Positions 15,459 through 24,189 of a stretch of 64,000 nucleotides of DNA are shown here, piece by piece. Made by a program: the position numbers and the translations under genes. The notes below the pieces were generated by a model. It saw only the letters and a program-made list of their open reading frames with translations, made no database searches and had not been told where the DNA came from. The DNA comes from an uncultured Sutterella sp. (lineage in GTDB: Bacteria > Pseudomonadota > Gammaproteobacteria > Burkholderiales > Burkholderiaceae_F). Where the stretch lies: NCBI GenBank assembly GCA_900542195.1, contig UQNA01000006.1, forward strand, positions 1-64,000. Reading direction: 5' to 3'. Numbering within the stretch: position 1 is the first letter of the stretch; every line of letters starts with the position of its first letter.

Positions 15459-16985
15459 ATGCAAGCTTTAGAGTCATCTCGAAGAAATTTTATCAAGGCT
15501 GGTTTGGCGGCTATCGGTGCTTTAAGTGCCGGAGGAGTCATCGCTCAAGGAAAAGTTAACCATAAATTTGACAAGATTGTTGACGTAATCGTTGTCGGTA
15601 GTGGATTCGCTGGATTAGCTGCCGCTCTCGAAGCAGCGGAAAAAGGAGCATCTGTTCTTCTTCTGGAGAAGATGCCGGTTTTTGGAGGTAACTCTGCCAT
15701 TAACGGCGGTGCTTTCGCCGTGGCTGGTTCTCCCCTTCAAGAGAAAGAAGGCATCAAAGATTCACCTGAATTAATGCTTCAGGACATGATTAGGTCAGGA
15801 CGTGGGTTAAGTCATGTGGATTTATTGAAGAACATTGTTTACGGAACACGGCCTGCTTTTGATTTCACGGTTAAATACGGCGTGAAATACAAACCGTTTG
15901 TTCAGCATTTTGGCGGACACAGCGTCCCGAGAATTATGCAGACTGTTGAAAGTACAGGCGGCGGTATCACACGTCCGTTAGTCGAAGCCGCCCGTAAAAA
16001 AGGCGTGGATCTCCACACTAGTGCAGCAATGGAAGACTTAATTCGAGATGAAAACGGTCGAGTAATTGGTTTGGTTGTTAGAGAAAAATTTAATTTTCCG
16101 CAGAAAGATTCAGGTCTGGTTCTGAACTATGGTGCAAGAAAAGGGATTGTGATTGCATCCGGCGGTTTTTCTCAAAATGTTCAGTTTAGAAAGGCTATCG
16201 ACCCGTCATTAGATGAAAAACTCGAGTCAACTAACCATCCCGGCGCAACCGGAGAATGTCTGATGGCTATGCTTGCTCTCGGAGCAATGCCTATTCAGCT
16301 GGATCAGATTCAGCTTGGTCCATGGTCCAGTCCCGATGAAAGAGGTTTTGGTCTCGTTTCCCAGTTCAATACTATTGCAGGTTTTCCAAAAGGCATTATG
16401 GTTGATCGCCGCACCGGACGTCGGTTTGTTGATGAACTGGCCGATCGCAAAGCTAGATCCGATGCAATCTTGAATCAAATTGATGAAAATGGAAAGCCTG
16501 TGTATCCGATTTGTTTTGTAGATAGTGAAGGCGTCAAATTAGCTCAAACTTTAAAGAACGGATTGAAGTACGGCGTAATTAAGAAATTTGATTCGTTGGA
16601 AGAGCTGGCCAAAGCGTATGGCATCCCTGCGGATAACTTGATTAAGCAGGTAAATGAATTTAATGAGTATGTTCGAAATGGCAAAGATGAGCAGTTCAAT
16701 CGTCCGTTAGCGCTAGCTGTTGAGATTGCCAAGGCACCTTTCTACGCCGCTCGAGTATGGCCGAAGGTTCATTACTGCATGGGAGGTGTAGCAATCAACA
16801 ATAAAGCGCAGGTCCTTAGCGTCAGAGATCTTAAACCGATTCCCGGACTTTATGCAGCCGGGGAAGTTACAGGAGGGACACACGGAGCTTCTCGTTTAGG
16901 TGGCTGTGCTATTGCTGACGGCCTGGTCACGGGCAGAACCGCAGGTGCACAAGTTGCTGCCGAACCTTCACAGAATCTCAGCTAA
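15459..16985 (+). CDS. Tat-exported fumarate/urocanate-reductase-like flavoprotein (locus 2)
   Basis: The 508-aa protein starts at an ATG preceded by AAGGAGC. It has a twin-arginine signal (SRRNFIKAG, Arg8-Arg9), FAD motif GSGFAG (47-52) and the reductase frame DELADRK, VHYCMGG and SRLGG (Arg479). As in the locus 1 enzyme, the segment around the fumarate-binding His reads QLGPWSSPDE, arguing for a similar acrylate-type substrate. It has no heme or FMN domain. It is first in an operon with the tetraheme cytochrome (14 bp later) and a lyase-like protein, driven by the sigma-54 promoter at 15407-15423. Confidence 0.87.
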   Translation: MQALESSRRNFIKAGLAAIGALSAGGVIAQGKVNHKFDKIVDVIVVGSGFAGLAAALEAAEKGASVLLLEKMPVFGGNSAINGGAFAVAGSPLQEKEGIKDSPELMLQDMIRSGRGLSHVDLLKNIVYGTRPAFDFTVKYGVKYKPFVQHFGGHSVPRIMQTVESTGGGITRPLVEAARKKGVDLHTSAAMEDLIRDENGRVIGLVVREKFNFPQKDSGLVLNYGARKGIVIASGGFSQNVQFRKAIDPSLDEKLESTNHPGATGECLMAMLALGAMPIQLDQIQLGPWSSPDERGFGLVSQFNTIAGFPKGIMVDRRTGRRFVDELADRKARSDAILNQIDENGKPVYPICFVDSEGVKLAQTLKNGLKYGVIKKFDSLEELAKAYGIPADNLIKQVNEFNEYVRNGKDEQFNRPLALAVEIAKAPFYAARVWPKVHYCMGGVAINNKAQVLSVRDLKPIPGLYAAGEVTGGTHGASRLGGCAIADGLVTGRTAGAQVAAEPSQNLS

Positions 16986-16999
16986 TCCAAGGAATAGAT

Positions 17000-17356
17000 A
17001 TGAAAACGATTAAAACCTTACTCATTGTTTGTTTAACAATATTAACAGTCTCAGTTTCTGCGCAGCAAATGAAGCCGCATCATCAAATAATTAAAGATTG
17101 CTCTGTCTGCCATACAAAAGAAAATGCCGTAAAAGGGAACGAATTTGTTAAACCGAACAATGCTTCTTGTCAGTCCTGTCATGGAAGTTATGAGGATCTG
17201 GGTAAGTTGGTCCAAAACAAAATTAAGGGAGAACCTAATCCCCATACTAGCGCTCACTACGGTTCTGGAATTGAATGCACGGCTTGCCATAAAGAACATA
17301 AGCCCAGCGTTGTTTACTGCAACAACTGTCATGAGTTTAAGTACCAAATGAAATGA
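17000..17356 (+). CDS. periplasmic small tetraheme cytochrome c (locus 2)
   Basis: The 118-aa protein has a Sec signal peptide ending VSA (about residue 20) and four CxxCH sites (CSVCH, CQSCH, CTACH, CNNCH). The NPHTSAHYG segment before the third heme is shared with the other two cytochromes of the window. AAGGAA lies before the ATG. It sits between reductase and lyase-like gene and is the probable electron donor of the reductase. Confidence 0.9.
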   Translation: MKTIKTLLIVCLTILTVSVSAQQMKPHHQIIKDCSVCHTKENAVKGNEFVKPNNASCQSCHGSYEDLGKLVQNKIKGEPNPHTSAHYGSGIECTACHKEHKPSVVYCNNCHEFKYQMK

Positions 17357-17397
17357 CCTATAGACAGGAAACCTTGAATAAAATGAAGGACAAGATA

Positions 17398-19035
17398 ATG
17401 AAACACTCAATACTTTCAATTATGGTTATGTTGGCGGCAACGGCACAAGCAGGCGTAGTTACTTTGGATGGTCATCATCTGACTCAAGAGCAAGCCTGGT
17501 CTATCGCTGAAGGAAAAGATACGGTTGAAATATCTCCCGAAGCTTATGAACGTCTAGAGAGATCTCATCAACTTGTGGAATTAGCTGCTAAAGGAGGCAC
17601 TCCTGTTTACGGATTAACCGTTGGAGTTGGCCTTAATAAAGACAAGCCTCTTTTTTCGGCCAATGGAGAGTTATCTCAAGAGGTTCGAGAAGCCTCCAAG
17701 GCATTTAATAGGAATGCTTTGAGAAGCCATTCTGCCGGAATTGGTCCAATGGCTGAAGATGTGATTGCTCGACTGCAGCTGGTTATTCGCCTCAATACAT
17801 TGTTGGCCGGTCAGACTGGTGCGCAGCCTAAAGTTGCTGAACTGTATCGCGACTTTATAAATAAAGGGATCACGCCGCAAATTCCAGCTCGAGGATCGGT
17901 CGGAGAAGCTGATATTACGCTGTCCTCTCATGTAGGAGCGGTGATGATGGGAGAATGGAAAGCTAAAGTGGATGGAAAAGTTGTTGGCGGCGCTGAAGCT
18001 TTAAAACTTAAAGGAGTTTCTCCGCTTGATCCTCAAGGAAAAGATGCGCTGGCAATTCTCTCAACCAATGCAATGGCTGTTGCTCAGGTAATGAAAGCAA
18101 GGAAGGATGCAAAGGCCTTAGCTGATTTTTCTCCTGCGTTATTTGCACTAAGCTTGGAAGGATTAAATGGAAATATTGCGCCTGTATTACCACAGGCAGT
18201 TTCAGTCCATCCTTTTAATGGATTAGAAAAAGAAGCCTCTAGGATAAGAGATGCATTAGACGGCTCATATTTATGGAAGAAGAATGAGCAGCGTGCACTG
18301 CAGGATCCGCTTTCTTTCCGAACCTCAGTTTATGTTTTGCGTGAAGTTAATCAAGCACTTAACCATTTAGATGAAGAGCTGCAGGTGCAGTTGAACTCTT
18401 CCGATGATAATCCCGGAACAATTTTGAATGCGGATAAGAAATACAGTGAGCACGAGCAAGTAGCCATGTATTTCGTCGAAGGAAAGGATGTAAAAGGAGC
18501 AATCGTTCCTACGGCTAATTTTGAACCATTGCCAGTAGCAATCGCCGCACAAAGACTTGAGATCGCTCTTACGCATCTTAGCCACAACAGTGTCCGGAGA
18601 ACTATTCATTTGTCGGATGATCATTTTACTGGGCTCACCCGCTTTTTGTCGGATCCGAAAAACAAAGGACACGCATTCGGCGCTATTCAGAAGCCGTTTG
18701 TAGCTCTGCATAGTGAGAATCAAACTTTGGCAAATCCTGTTTCTTTCTTGGGAACTCCGGTTGCCGGAGATATTGAAGATACCTTCACAAATCTTCCTTT
18801 GGTTGCTGAAAGGTTAGCAAAAATTGCGGATAACACGGCCTATATCTATAGCCTGGAATTGCTCCATGCAGCCCAAGCAGTAGATTTGAGAACTAAGCTG
18901 AAAGGACAGTTCGCAATGGGCAAAGATTCACAAGAGTTATATAAGCGGTATCGACAGGCAGTTAAGTATGTCGGTGAAGATCGGATTTTTACTGATGACA
19001 TAGAGAACGGTAAAAATCTGATTATGAATAACTAA
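17398..19035 (+). CDS. exported histidine/aromatic ammonia-lyase-like protein without MIO triad (locus 2)
   Basis: The start at 17398 is chosen because GAAGGAC precedes it and it begins a Sec signal peptide (cut after AQA, 18); an earlier in-frame start at 17353 would bury this. The 545-aa protein keeps YGLTVGVG (Tyr71), Ser110-His111 in the substrate pocket, GKDALAILSTN, LQDPLSFR (301-308) and NSSDDNP. The cofactor segment is GSVG-EA-DI (166-173): two residues replace Ala-Ser-Gly and no Ser is present. Leu305 replaces the catalytic Tyr. It keeps the pocket His that both locus 1 paralogues lost, so its substrate probably differs from theirs. It is last in the sigma-54-driven operon. Confidence 0.8.
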   Translation: MKHSILSIMVMLAATAQAGVVTLDGHHLTQEQAWSIAEGKDTVEISPEAYERLERSHQLVELAAKGGTPVYGLTVGVGLNKDKPLFSANGELSQEVREASKAFNRNALRSHSAGIGPMAEDVIARLQLVIRLNTLLAGQTGAQPKVAELYRDFINKGITPQIPARGSVGEADITLSSHVGAVMMGEWKAKVDGKVVGGAEALKLKGVSPLDPQGKDALAILSTNAMAVAQVMKARKDAKALADFSPALFALSLEGLNGNIAPVLPQAVSVHPFNGLEKEASRIRDALDGSYLWKKNEQRALQDPLSFRTSVYVLREVNQALNHLDEELQVQLNSSDDNPGTILNADKKYSEHEQVAMYFVEGKDVKGAIVPTANFEPLPVAIAAQRLEIALTHLSHNSVRRTIHLSDDHFTGLTRFLSDPKNKGHAFGAIQKPFVALHSENQTLANPVSFLGTPVAGDIEDTFTNLPLVAERLAKIADNTAYIYSLELLHAAQAVDLRTKLKGQFAMGKDSQELYKRYRQAVKYVGEDRIFTDDIENGKNLIMNN

Positions 19036-19386
19036 AGATAGAAAGTTAAAACAATGAGAGGAGATGTCGAAGTCTAGATTCTCCTCTCTTCGCATTTGAC
19101 CGAAGAGTGACACAAAAAAGCTCTCAAAATTTCGCTGTGAAAAGGTCAACTTATCTTTTTGAATTAAAAAACGGCTTAAAAATCTTCCTTGTGTTGCCGG
19201 TACCGACTGAAAACATATCTGAGGAATTAGAAGATATTTTTTTAAACTATTGTCTAACAATATAGTTTGTAAAGATAGCTCATAACCAGTTAGAAGACAC
19301 GCAGCGTTCTCTGCATTCTCAAAGGATGAACCTCGTCTCCTTCCTGCCTAATTGAGTATGAAAGTGAGAAAAACTAAAGGCCTTTT
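19036..19386. other. gene-free stretch with a stem-loop after the locus 2 operon
   Basis: GAGAGGAGA (19056-19064) pairs perfectly with TCTCCTCTC (19080-19088), a likely weak terminator since only two T follow. Nothing else is recognised before the convergent membrane-protein gene. Confidence 0.55.
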
Positions 19387-19722
19387 TCATACGTGAAGAG
19401 GATAATGTTCTTTGATTCTGCCGTTGTAGAACACCACTGAAGAAAGAATAGTTAAAACTCCGCAAGCAATCAGAATCGAGACTCCTAAAGCAAACGGCAT
19501 ACCGGACGTAATTCTGCGAAGATAAAGGTTATAGGCCGATATAAACCATTCAATACCGAAGCCGATAAGACTTAATTGCCAAAGCCAGCAAACCGGACGG
19601 AAAGGAATAATCAGCAGGATAAGTAAGATAACCGGGACGGCTAACCAAAAATAACTGCCCCAAAAATATAAATGGGCCGCAAATAGAATCGCTCCCAAAA
19701 TCGGAAAAATTAGTCGCCACAT
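19387..19722 (-). CDS. small four-helix membrane protein of unknown function
   Basis: The predicted 111-aa protein is almost wholly hydrophobic, with about four helices and a short charged tail (NGRIKEHYPLHV). I do not recognise a family. It stands alone between the locus 2 operon and the AEC carrier. Its membrane-protein composition makes a real gene more likely than a chance frame, but there is no functional clue. Confidence 0.55.
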   Translation of the reverse strand: MWRLIFPILGAILFAAHLYFWGSYFWLAVPVILLILLIIPFRPVCWLWQLSLIGFGIEWFISAYNLYLRRITSGMPFALGVSILIACGVLTILSSVVFYNGRIKEHYPLHV

Positions 19723-19954
19723 ACTAGTATTTATTTGTTAGGCCAAAATCGCCGGCCCTGCCCTTCTTGTTTCTGTCCGGTTTTAATAACAAAGCGGATC
19801 AAAGTCTAAAGAGGATCTTTGATGTTTGCAGGAAAAAAGTCCTTCTTTTGAGAAATGTTACTAACTCCCAAAGTCATGGAATTTCCTGATTTGTTTATCC
19901 ACAGCTAATTCTTCTAAGTTTTAGACTTAACGTAAATATTGGATAAAAAGAAAA

Positions 19955-20929
19955 ATGGAACTCGAACTCCTCTCCCAGTTTCTCTTTCAGTTTGAAAGAA
20001 GTTCGCCGTTGTTTCTGCTGATCTTCTTAGGATTTGCTTTAGCTAAATGGTTTGGTTTTAGTAAAGCGGCTGGAAATATTTTGGCTCGGTTTGCTTTCAA
20101 TATTGCGTTGCCGGCAATGTTGTTTCGCCTTCTTTCCGACCTCTTCACAAAAGAAAATCACGCCGATTTAAGGCTGCTTTTGGCTTATTTCGGCGCTTGC
20201 ATTATCTTATTTTTTATCGGACGTTTTGTCGCCAAGAAGGTTCTCTCAATGCCTCCGGTGGATTCCGCAATTTTCGGTACCGGCTGTGTATTCTCTAATA
20301 ATGGACTGCTTGGACTTCCATTGGCTATCGCTATGCTGGGAGAAATTGTAACGCCTTCAATTTCGGCAGTTCTGTCGATGAATGCCATGATTCTGTGGAC
20401 GCTGGTTTCTATTGCTGTAGAGTTTGCTCAACAGACCGGTCATCTAACCGTGAAGAGCTTTCTTAAGACGTTGCTGACTGTTTTCAAGAACCCCCTCATT
20501 ATCTCCATCTTCTCCGGCGTTTTGTGGAGCTGTACAGGCCTCAAGATTCCATATGTGATCGATGAGCCTTTGCGCCTGATCGGTAATTCAGCAACGGCCA
20601 TCAGCTTAATTGTTGTGGGAATGGGTTTGGCTGAATATGGCCTTGGAAGCGGTATTCGTAAAAGCATTGTTTTAAGCGGAATAAAGCTGTTTGTGCATCC
20701 GGCTTTAATTTTCTGTTTGGCTTGGTTAATAGGCCTTGGACCGGTGGAAACGACTGCCGTAGTGTTCCTTGGCTGCTTACCGATTGGTGTCAATGTCTAT
20801 TTGATGTGCAAGCAATTCCATGCTGCCGCCGACATTATTGCCAATGCCATGATTATTACGACTGTGATGTGCTCATTCACCATTCCGTTAGCCGTAACAG
20901 TGCTAAGACACTTCTTTCCTATGACCTAA
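19955..20929 (+). CDS. AEC-family (auxin efflux carrier-like) transporter
   Basis: The 324-aa protein has about ten hydrophobic helices in two five-helix halves. The mid-protein FGTGCVFSNNGLLGLPLA is typical of the AEC/malonate carrier family, where an Asn-rich bend lies in the substrate path. Bacterial members move malate, malonate or amino-acid-like anions; the substrate here is unknown. It stands alone and is followed by a bidirectional terminator. Confidence 0.87.
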   Translation: MELELLSQFLFQFERSSPLFLLIFLGFALAKWFGFSKAAGNILARFAFNIALPAMLFRLLSDLFTKENHADLRLLLAYFGACIILFFIGRFVAKKVLSMPPVDSAIFGTGCVFSNNGLLGLPLAIAMLGEIVTPSISAVLSMNAMILWTLVSIAVEFAQQTGHLTVKSFLKTLLTVFKNPLIISIFSGVLWSCTGLKIPYVIDEPLRLIGNSATAISLIVVGMGLAEYGLGSGIRKSIVLSGIKLFVHPALIFCLAWLIGLGPVETTAVVFLGCLPIGVNVYLMCKQFHAAADIIANAMIITTVMCSFTIPLAVTVLRHFFPMT

Positions 20930-20931
20930 CG

Positions 20932-20970
20932 AAAAAGGCCTCTGAATCGAGAATTCAGAAGCCTTCTAAA
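20932..20970. terminator. bidirectional terminator between the AEC carrier and ridA-like genes
   Basis: AGGCCTCTGAAT pairs with ATTCAGAAGCCT with one mismatch, with A-rich and T-containing flanks, between two convergent genes. Confidence 0.7.
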
Positions 20971-20986
20971 GGAAAGAACAAAAAGT

Positions 20987-21355
20987 TTACTCGGGCATTT
21001 CAGCCATGAGTTCAACCTCAAGTTTGTAGCCGAAATGAAGTTCCTTTACAGGAACGACAACGCGCGCCGGACGATGGTCTCCAAACGCTTTAGCATAAAG
21101 CTCATTAATACGGGGCCAATCCTTGATATCCGCAACGTAGACGCGGCAATTAACAACGTCTTGAAGAGATACACCGGTGAACCCTAAAACCTCTCTAATG
21201 ACCTTGAAAACGGCTTCAAATTGATCGTCTAATGAGTCTTGCGGCTTTACCAAGTTCGGCAGGATTCCGGACATATAAAGCTGTCCCTTGGAAATTACAG
21301 CATGAGAGTAATGACCGTTCGGAGACGGTAAATTAGGAACAATAATTTCACGCAT
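20987..21355 (-). CDS. RidA-family (YjgF/YER057c/UK114) protein
   Basis: The 122-aa protein has the family layout: a SKGQLYMSGILPN strand pair, then PARVVVPVKEL with the conserved Arg, then EVELMAE. RidA proteins hydrolyse reactive enamine/imine intermediates to ketoacids and ammonia. This one lies 5 bp after an ABC transporter ATPase gene and is probably the last gene of that operon, so it may act on a compound the importer brings in. That link is inference. Confidence 0.87.
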   Translation of the reverse strand: MREIIVPNLPSPNGHYSHAVISKGQLYMSGILPNLVKPQDSLDDQFEAVFKVIREVLGFTGVSLQDVVNCRVYVADIKDWPRINELYAKAFGDHRPARVVVPVKELHFGYKLEVELMAEMPE

Positions 21356-21360
21356 GAGGT

Positions 21361-22449
21361 CTACTTCCTAATAATGACGCCGGCTTGTGGAACAAAAGAT
21401 GCTTCTCTTTCGAGACCTACGTCTAGAATCTGCATGCCCGGTAAGAAAGGAATGCCCATGGAATAAGTCTTGTCGGCAATGCCTTGAACTTGAACGTGAT
21501 AGTCAATCTTGTCGCCTTCAAAGAGAGTATTCACGATCTTTACCGGAATGGCATTCTCAGAGCCGGTGGCAAAAGAAAGATTTTCCGGACGAACAACCAA
21601 TAAAGCTTCTTTGCCGACTTCCGGAGGATTTTGCTTTCCTAGACGGGCTTGAATATTTCTGCCGTTAACGTTGAAAATGCCGTAGTCTCCGTTCTTGCTG
21701 ACGAGAGTGCCCGGGATGAGGTTGGCCTGACCAATGAAATCCGCAACAAAAGGAGAAGCCGGATCGTCATAAAGGTCAAACGGAGAACCTAACTGTTCAA
21801 TGTGGCCGCGCTGCATAACCATGATGCGGTCGGACATGGTCAGAGCTTCTTTCTGATCGTGAGTAACGTAGAGGCAAGTTAGAGAAAGATCTTTCTGAAT
21901 GCGTCTGATCTCCGTTCTCATGTGCAGTCTTAACTTAGCGTCTAAGTTAGAAAGCGGTTCATCCATGAGAATGATTTTTGGTCTGAGAACCAATACACGA
22001 GCTAAAGCGACGCGCTGCTGTTCTCCGCCTGATAGCTGGTTAGGATAGTTCCCTTCTGCATTTTCCAGGCCGACCATTGCTAAAGCTTCATGGACCTTTT
22101 TCTTGATGGAGTCAGTTGTCTCGCGTCTGATCTTCAGGCCGTAGGCAACGTTGTCAAAAATCTTCATATGCGGAAAGAGCGCATAGTTCTGGAATACGAA
22201 TCCCATGTCTCTTTCATTTGCCGGAACTTTAGTGATGTTCTCACCGTCCAATAAGATTTCACCGCTGGAGGGCGTTTCAAAGCCGGCGATCATTCTAAGG
22301 GTCGTCGTTTTTCCGCATCCCGATGGCCCGAGGAAAGTTAAGAATTCACCGGTCTGAACTTCCAAGTCAACCGAAGAGACCGCCGTAAAATCTTTTCCGT
22401 CTTTAATGTAATGGCGGGAGATATTTTGTAAACAAAGGGCAACTGACAT
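21361..22449 (-). CDS. ABC transporter ATP-binding protein (FbpC/PotA class)
   Basis: The 362-aa ATPase has Walker A GPSGCGKTT (about 37-45), Q-loop QNYALFPHM, signature LSGGEQQR, Walker B IILMDEP and a C-terminal TOBE-like regulatory part. This set is typical of importers for ferric iron, polyamines, thiamine or aminoethylphosphonate. The stop of the permease gene directly abuts its ATG, so the two are translationally coupled. Confidence 0.92.
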   Translation of the reverse strand: MSVALCLQNISRHYIKDGKDFTAVSSVDLEVQTGEFLTFLGPSGCGKTTTLRMIAGFETPSSGEILLDGENITKVPANERDMGFVFQNYALFPHMKIFDNVAYGLKIRRETTDSIKKKVHEALAMVGLENAEGNYPNQLSGGEQQRVALARVLVLRPKIILMDEPLSNLDAKLRLHMRTEIRRIQKDLSLTCLYVTHDQKEALTMSDRIMVMQRGHIEQLGSPFDLYDDPASPFVADFIGQANLIPGTLVSKNGDYGIFNVNGRNIQARLGKQNPPEVGKEALLVVRPENLSFATGSENAIPVKIVNTLFEGDKIDYHVQVQGIADKTYSMGIPFLPGMQILDVGLEREASFVPQAGVIIRK

Positions 22450-24117
22450 TTAGCGGAGACCTCCGGTTGAATTACCTACAGGGCAAACAGTCTTCGCAAT
22501 TAAAGACATAACGCCTGAAGCAATGAAAACAATAATAATGAGAACGATAGAGAATGCACAGGCCTGAGCAAATTGCAGCTCAGTCATACATTCAAGAATG
22601 CGGGTCGTGATAAGAGACCAGTGAACCGAGACCAAGAAGATGGTCGCGCTGATGGCGGTCATGGAGTGGATGAACAAATACTTCATACCTGCCATTACTG
22701 CCGGCAATACCAAAGGAACGGTAATTCTCCAGAACGTATAGGCGGAAGAGGCGCCTAAGCTCGTGGAAGCTTCTTCAATGGATGGATCAATCTGTGTAAG
22801 AGAAGCAATCACGTTGCGGATACCGGCTGATGAATAACGGAACACATAGGCTGCGATAAGAATATAGACGGTACCGGTTAACACGATTGGTTTGTCGTTA
22901 AAAGCAATAATGTAAGCAATACCGACGACCGTACCCGGAAGTGTGTAGTTCAGCAGGGAAATCGTTTCTAATGTCTTATGGCCTTTAACTTTAAGCCACT
23001 TGGTGACATAGCCGATTAATACGGCAAGCAGGCCGCCGATCGGAGTGCCGACGCAGGCAATAATCAAAGTATCTTTAATCGCCTTGCTGCCGAAGGTAAA
23101 GACGTAATGGTAGTTCTCGAATGTCAGAGAGTTGTCCACACCCCAAACTTTGATGAGCGAACCGATGAGAATAATGGAATAAAGATACAGAACAAAAGCC
23201 GAAATAAAGGTCACGGTGCCGAGAACGACGCCAGTAATAAGCGCACCCGGGCCTTTGATGGAGCTTCTTCCGCCTGCTTTACCGGTAACGGTAACGAAGC
23301 TTCTGCGGCTTACCCAGAAATTCTGCAGACCGTAAACAATCAAAGCCGGAATAATAAGCAGGAAGGACAATGCCGCACCGCCCTTGAAGTCATACATACC
23401 GGTAATCTGTAAGTAAGCTTGTGTCGGCAGAACCGGGAATGAGTGCCCGCCTAAAACCTGCGGTGTGGCGAAGTCTGCCAGTGAGCAGGAGAATACGAGC
23501 AGGAAGGCGTTGGCTAAACCGGGAGCTGCTAATGGGAATGTAACTGTTCTAAAGACATTAAATGGAGAAGAGCCTAATGAATATGCTGCATCTTCCAAGT
23601 TCGGATCAATTCTTAAAAGAATTGTCGTCAGTGTCATGAAGGCAATCGGGAAATAAGTCAGGGTTTCTGAAATATAGGTGCCCCAAAAGCCGTAGAAATT
23701 AAAGTTGTCCAGGCCGAAGAACTGAAGCAAGATGCCGTTTGGGCCTAAGGAAAGAGTTAAAGCGATGGAACTGGTGAAGGGAGGCGAAATAAGCGGAAGA
23801 AGTGTTACCGCTGAAATCGCAAATTTTAACCAGCCCGGCATTGAAAGCCGAGTCACCGCAAAAGCAAAAATAAAACCGATGATGGTTCCGGTAAGACCGA
23901 CTGCAGTCGCTAAAACAATACTGTTGACGATGGCCCTTCTGTCGTACCAGTTGTCTAAGAAGGGCTTTAAGTTGTCAAAGGTAAAGTGCCCGTCAACCCA
24001 GAAAGTAACCCCTAATAAGCGGACTAATGGGTAGACGACAAAGACACCCATGGCCATCCATAAGGCAAAAACAGTAAATTTGGTTACCAGATCATTTTTT
24101 TCAGAGCTTTTGACCAT
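22450..24117 (-). CDS. ABC transporter permease with two fused membrane domains (FbpB-like)
   Basis: The 555-aa protein has two copies of the binding-protein-dependent permease domain, each with an EAA-type loop (EDAAYSLGSSPFNVF near residue 190 and EEASTSLGASSAYTF near 465). This arrangement is typical of ferric-iron and aminoethylphosphonate importers. A frame exists further upstream from a TTG at 24165, but that stretch contains the GC-rich hairpin 24138-24158. The ATG at 24117 is therefore preferred, though its ribosome site is weak. Confidence 0.9.
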   Translation of the reverse strand: MVKSSEKNDLVTKFTVFALWMAMGVFVVYPLVRLLGVTFWVDGHFTFDNLKPFLDNWYDRRAIVNSIVLATAVGLTGTIIGFIFAFAVTRLSMPGWLKFAISAVTLLPLISPPFTSSIALTLSLGPNGILLQFFGLDNFNFYGFWGTYISETLTYFPIAFMTLTTILLRIDPNLEDAAYSLGSSPFNVFRTVTFPLAAPGLANAFLLVFSCSLADFATPQVLGGHSFPVLPTQAYLQITGMYDFKGGAALSFLLIIPALIVYGLQNFWVSRRSFVTVTGKAGGRSSIKGPGALITGVVLGTVTFISAFVLYLYSIILIGSLIKVWGVDNSLTFENYHYVFTFGSKAIKDTLIIACVGTPIGGLLAVLIGYVTKWLKVKGHKTLETISLLNYTLPGTVVGIAYIIAFNDKPIVLTGTVYILIAAYVFRYSSAGIRNVIASLTQIDPSIEEASTSLGASSAYTFWRITVPLVLPAVMAGMKYLFIHSMTAISATIFLVSVHWSLITTRILECMTELQFAQACAFSIVLIIIVFIASGVMSLIAKTVCPVGNSTGGLR

Positions 24118-24137
24118 GGGTTTGCTGCCTATGTTTA

Positions 24138-24158
24138 AGGGCCCCCGAAGGGGCCTTA
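24138..24158 (-). terminator. GC-rich hairpin between binding-protein and permease genes
   Basis: AAGGCCCC and GGGGCCCTT pair around a TTCG loop on the minus strand, with no strong U-run. Such hairpins often act as partial terminators or 3' stabilisers that raise binding-protein expression above that of the permease. Confidence 0.6.
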
Positions 24159-24189
24159 GTTTCAAGAATTAAGTAAATCAATAAGTTGA

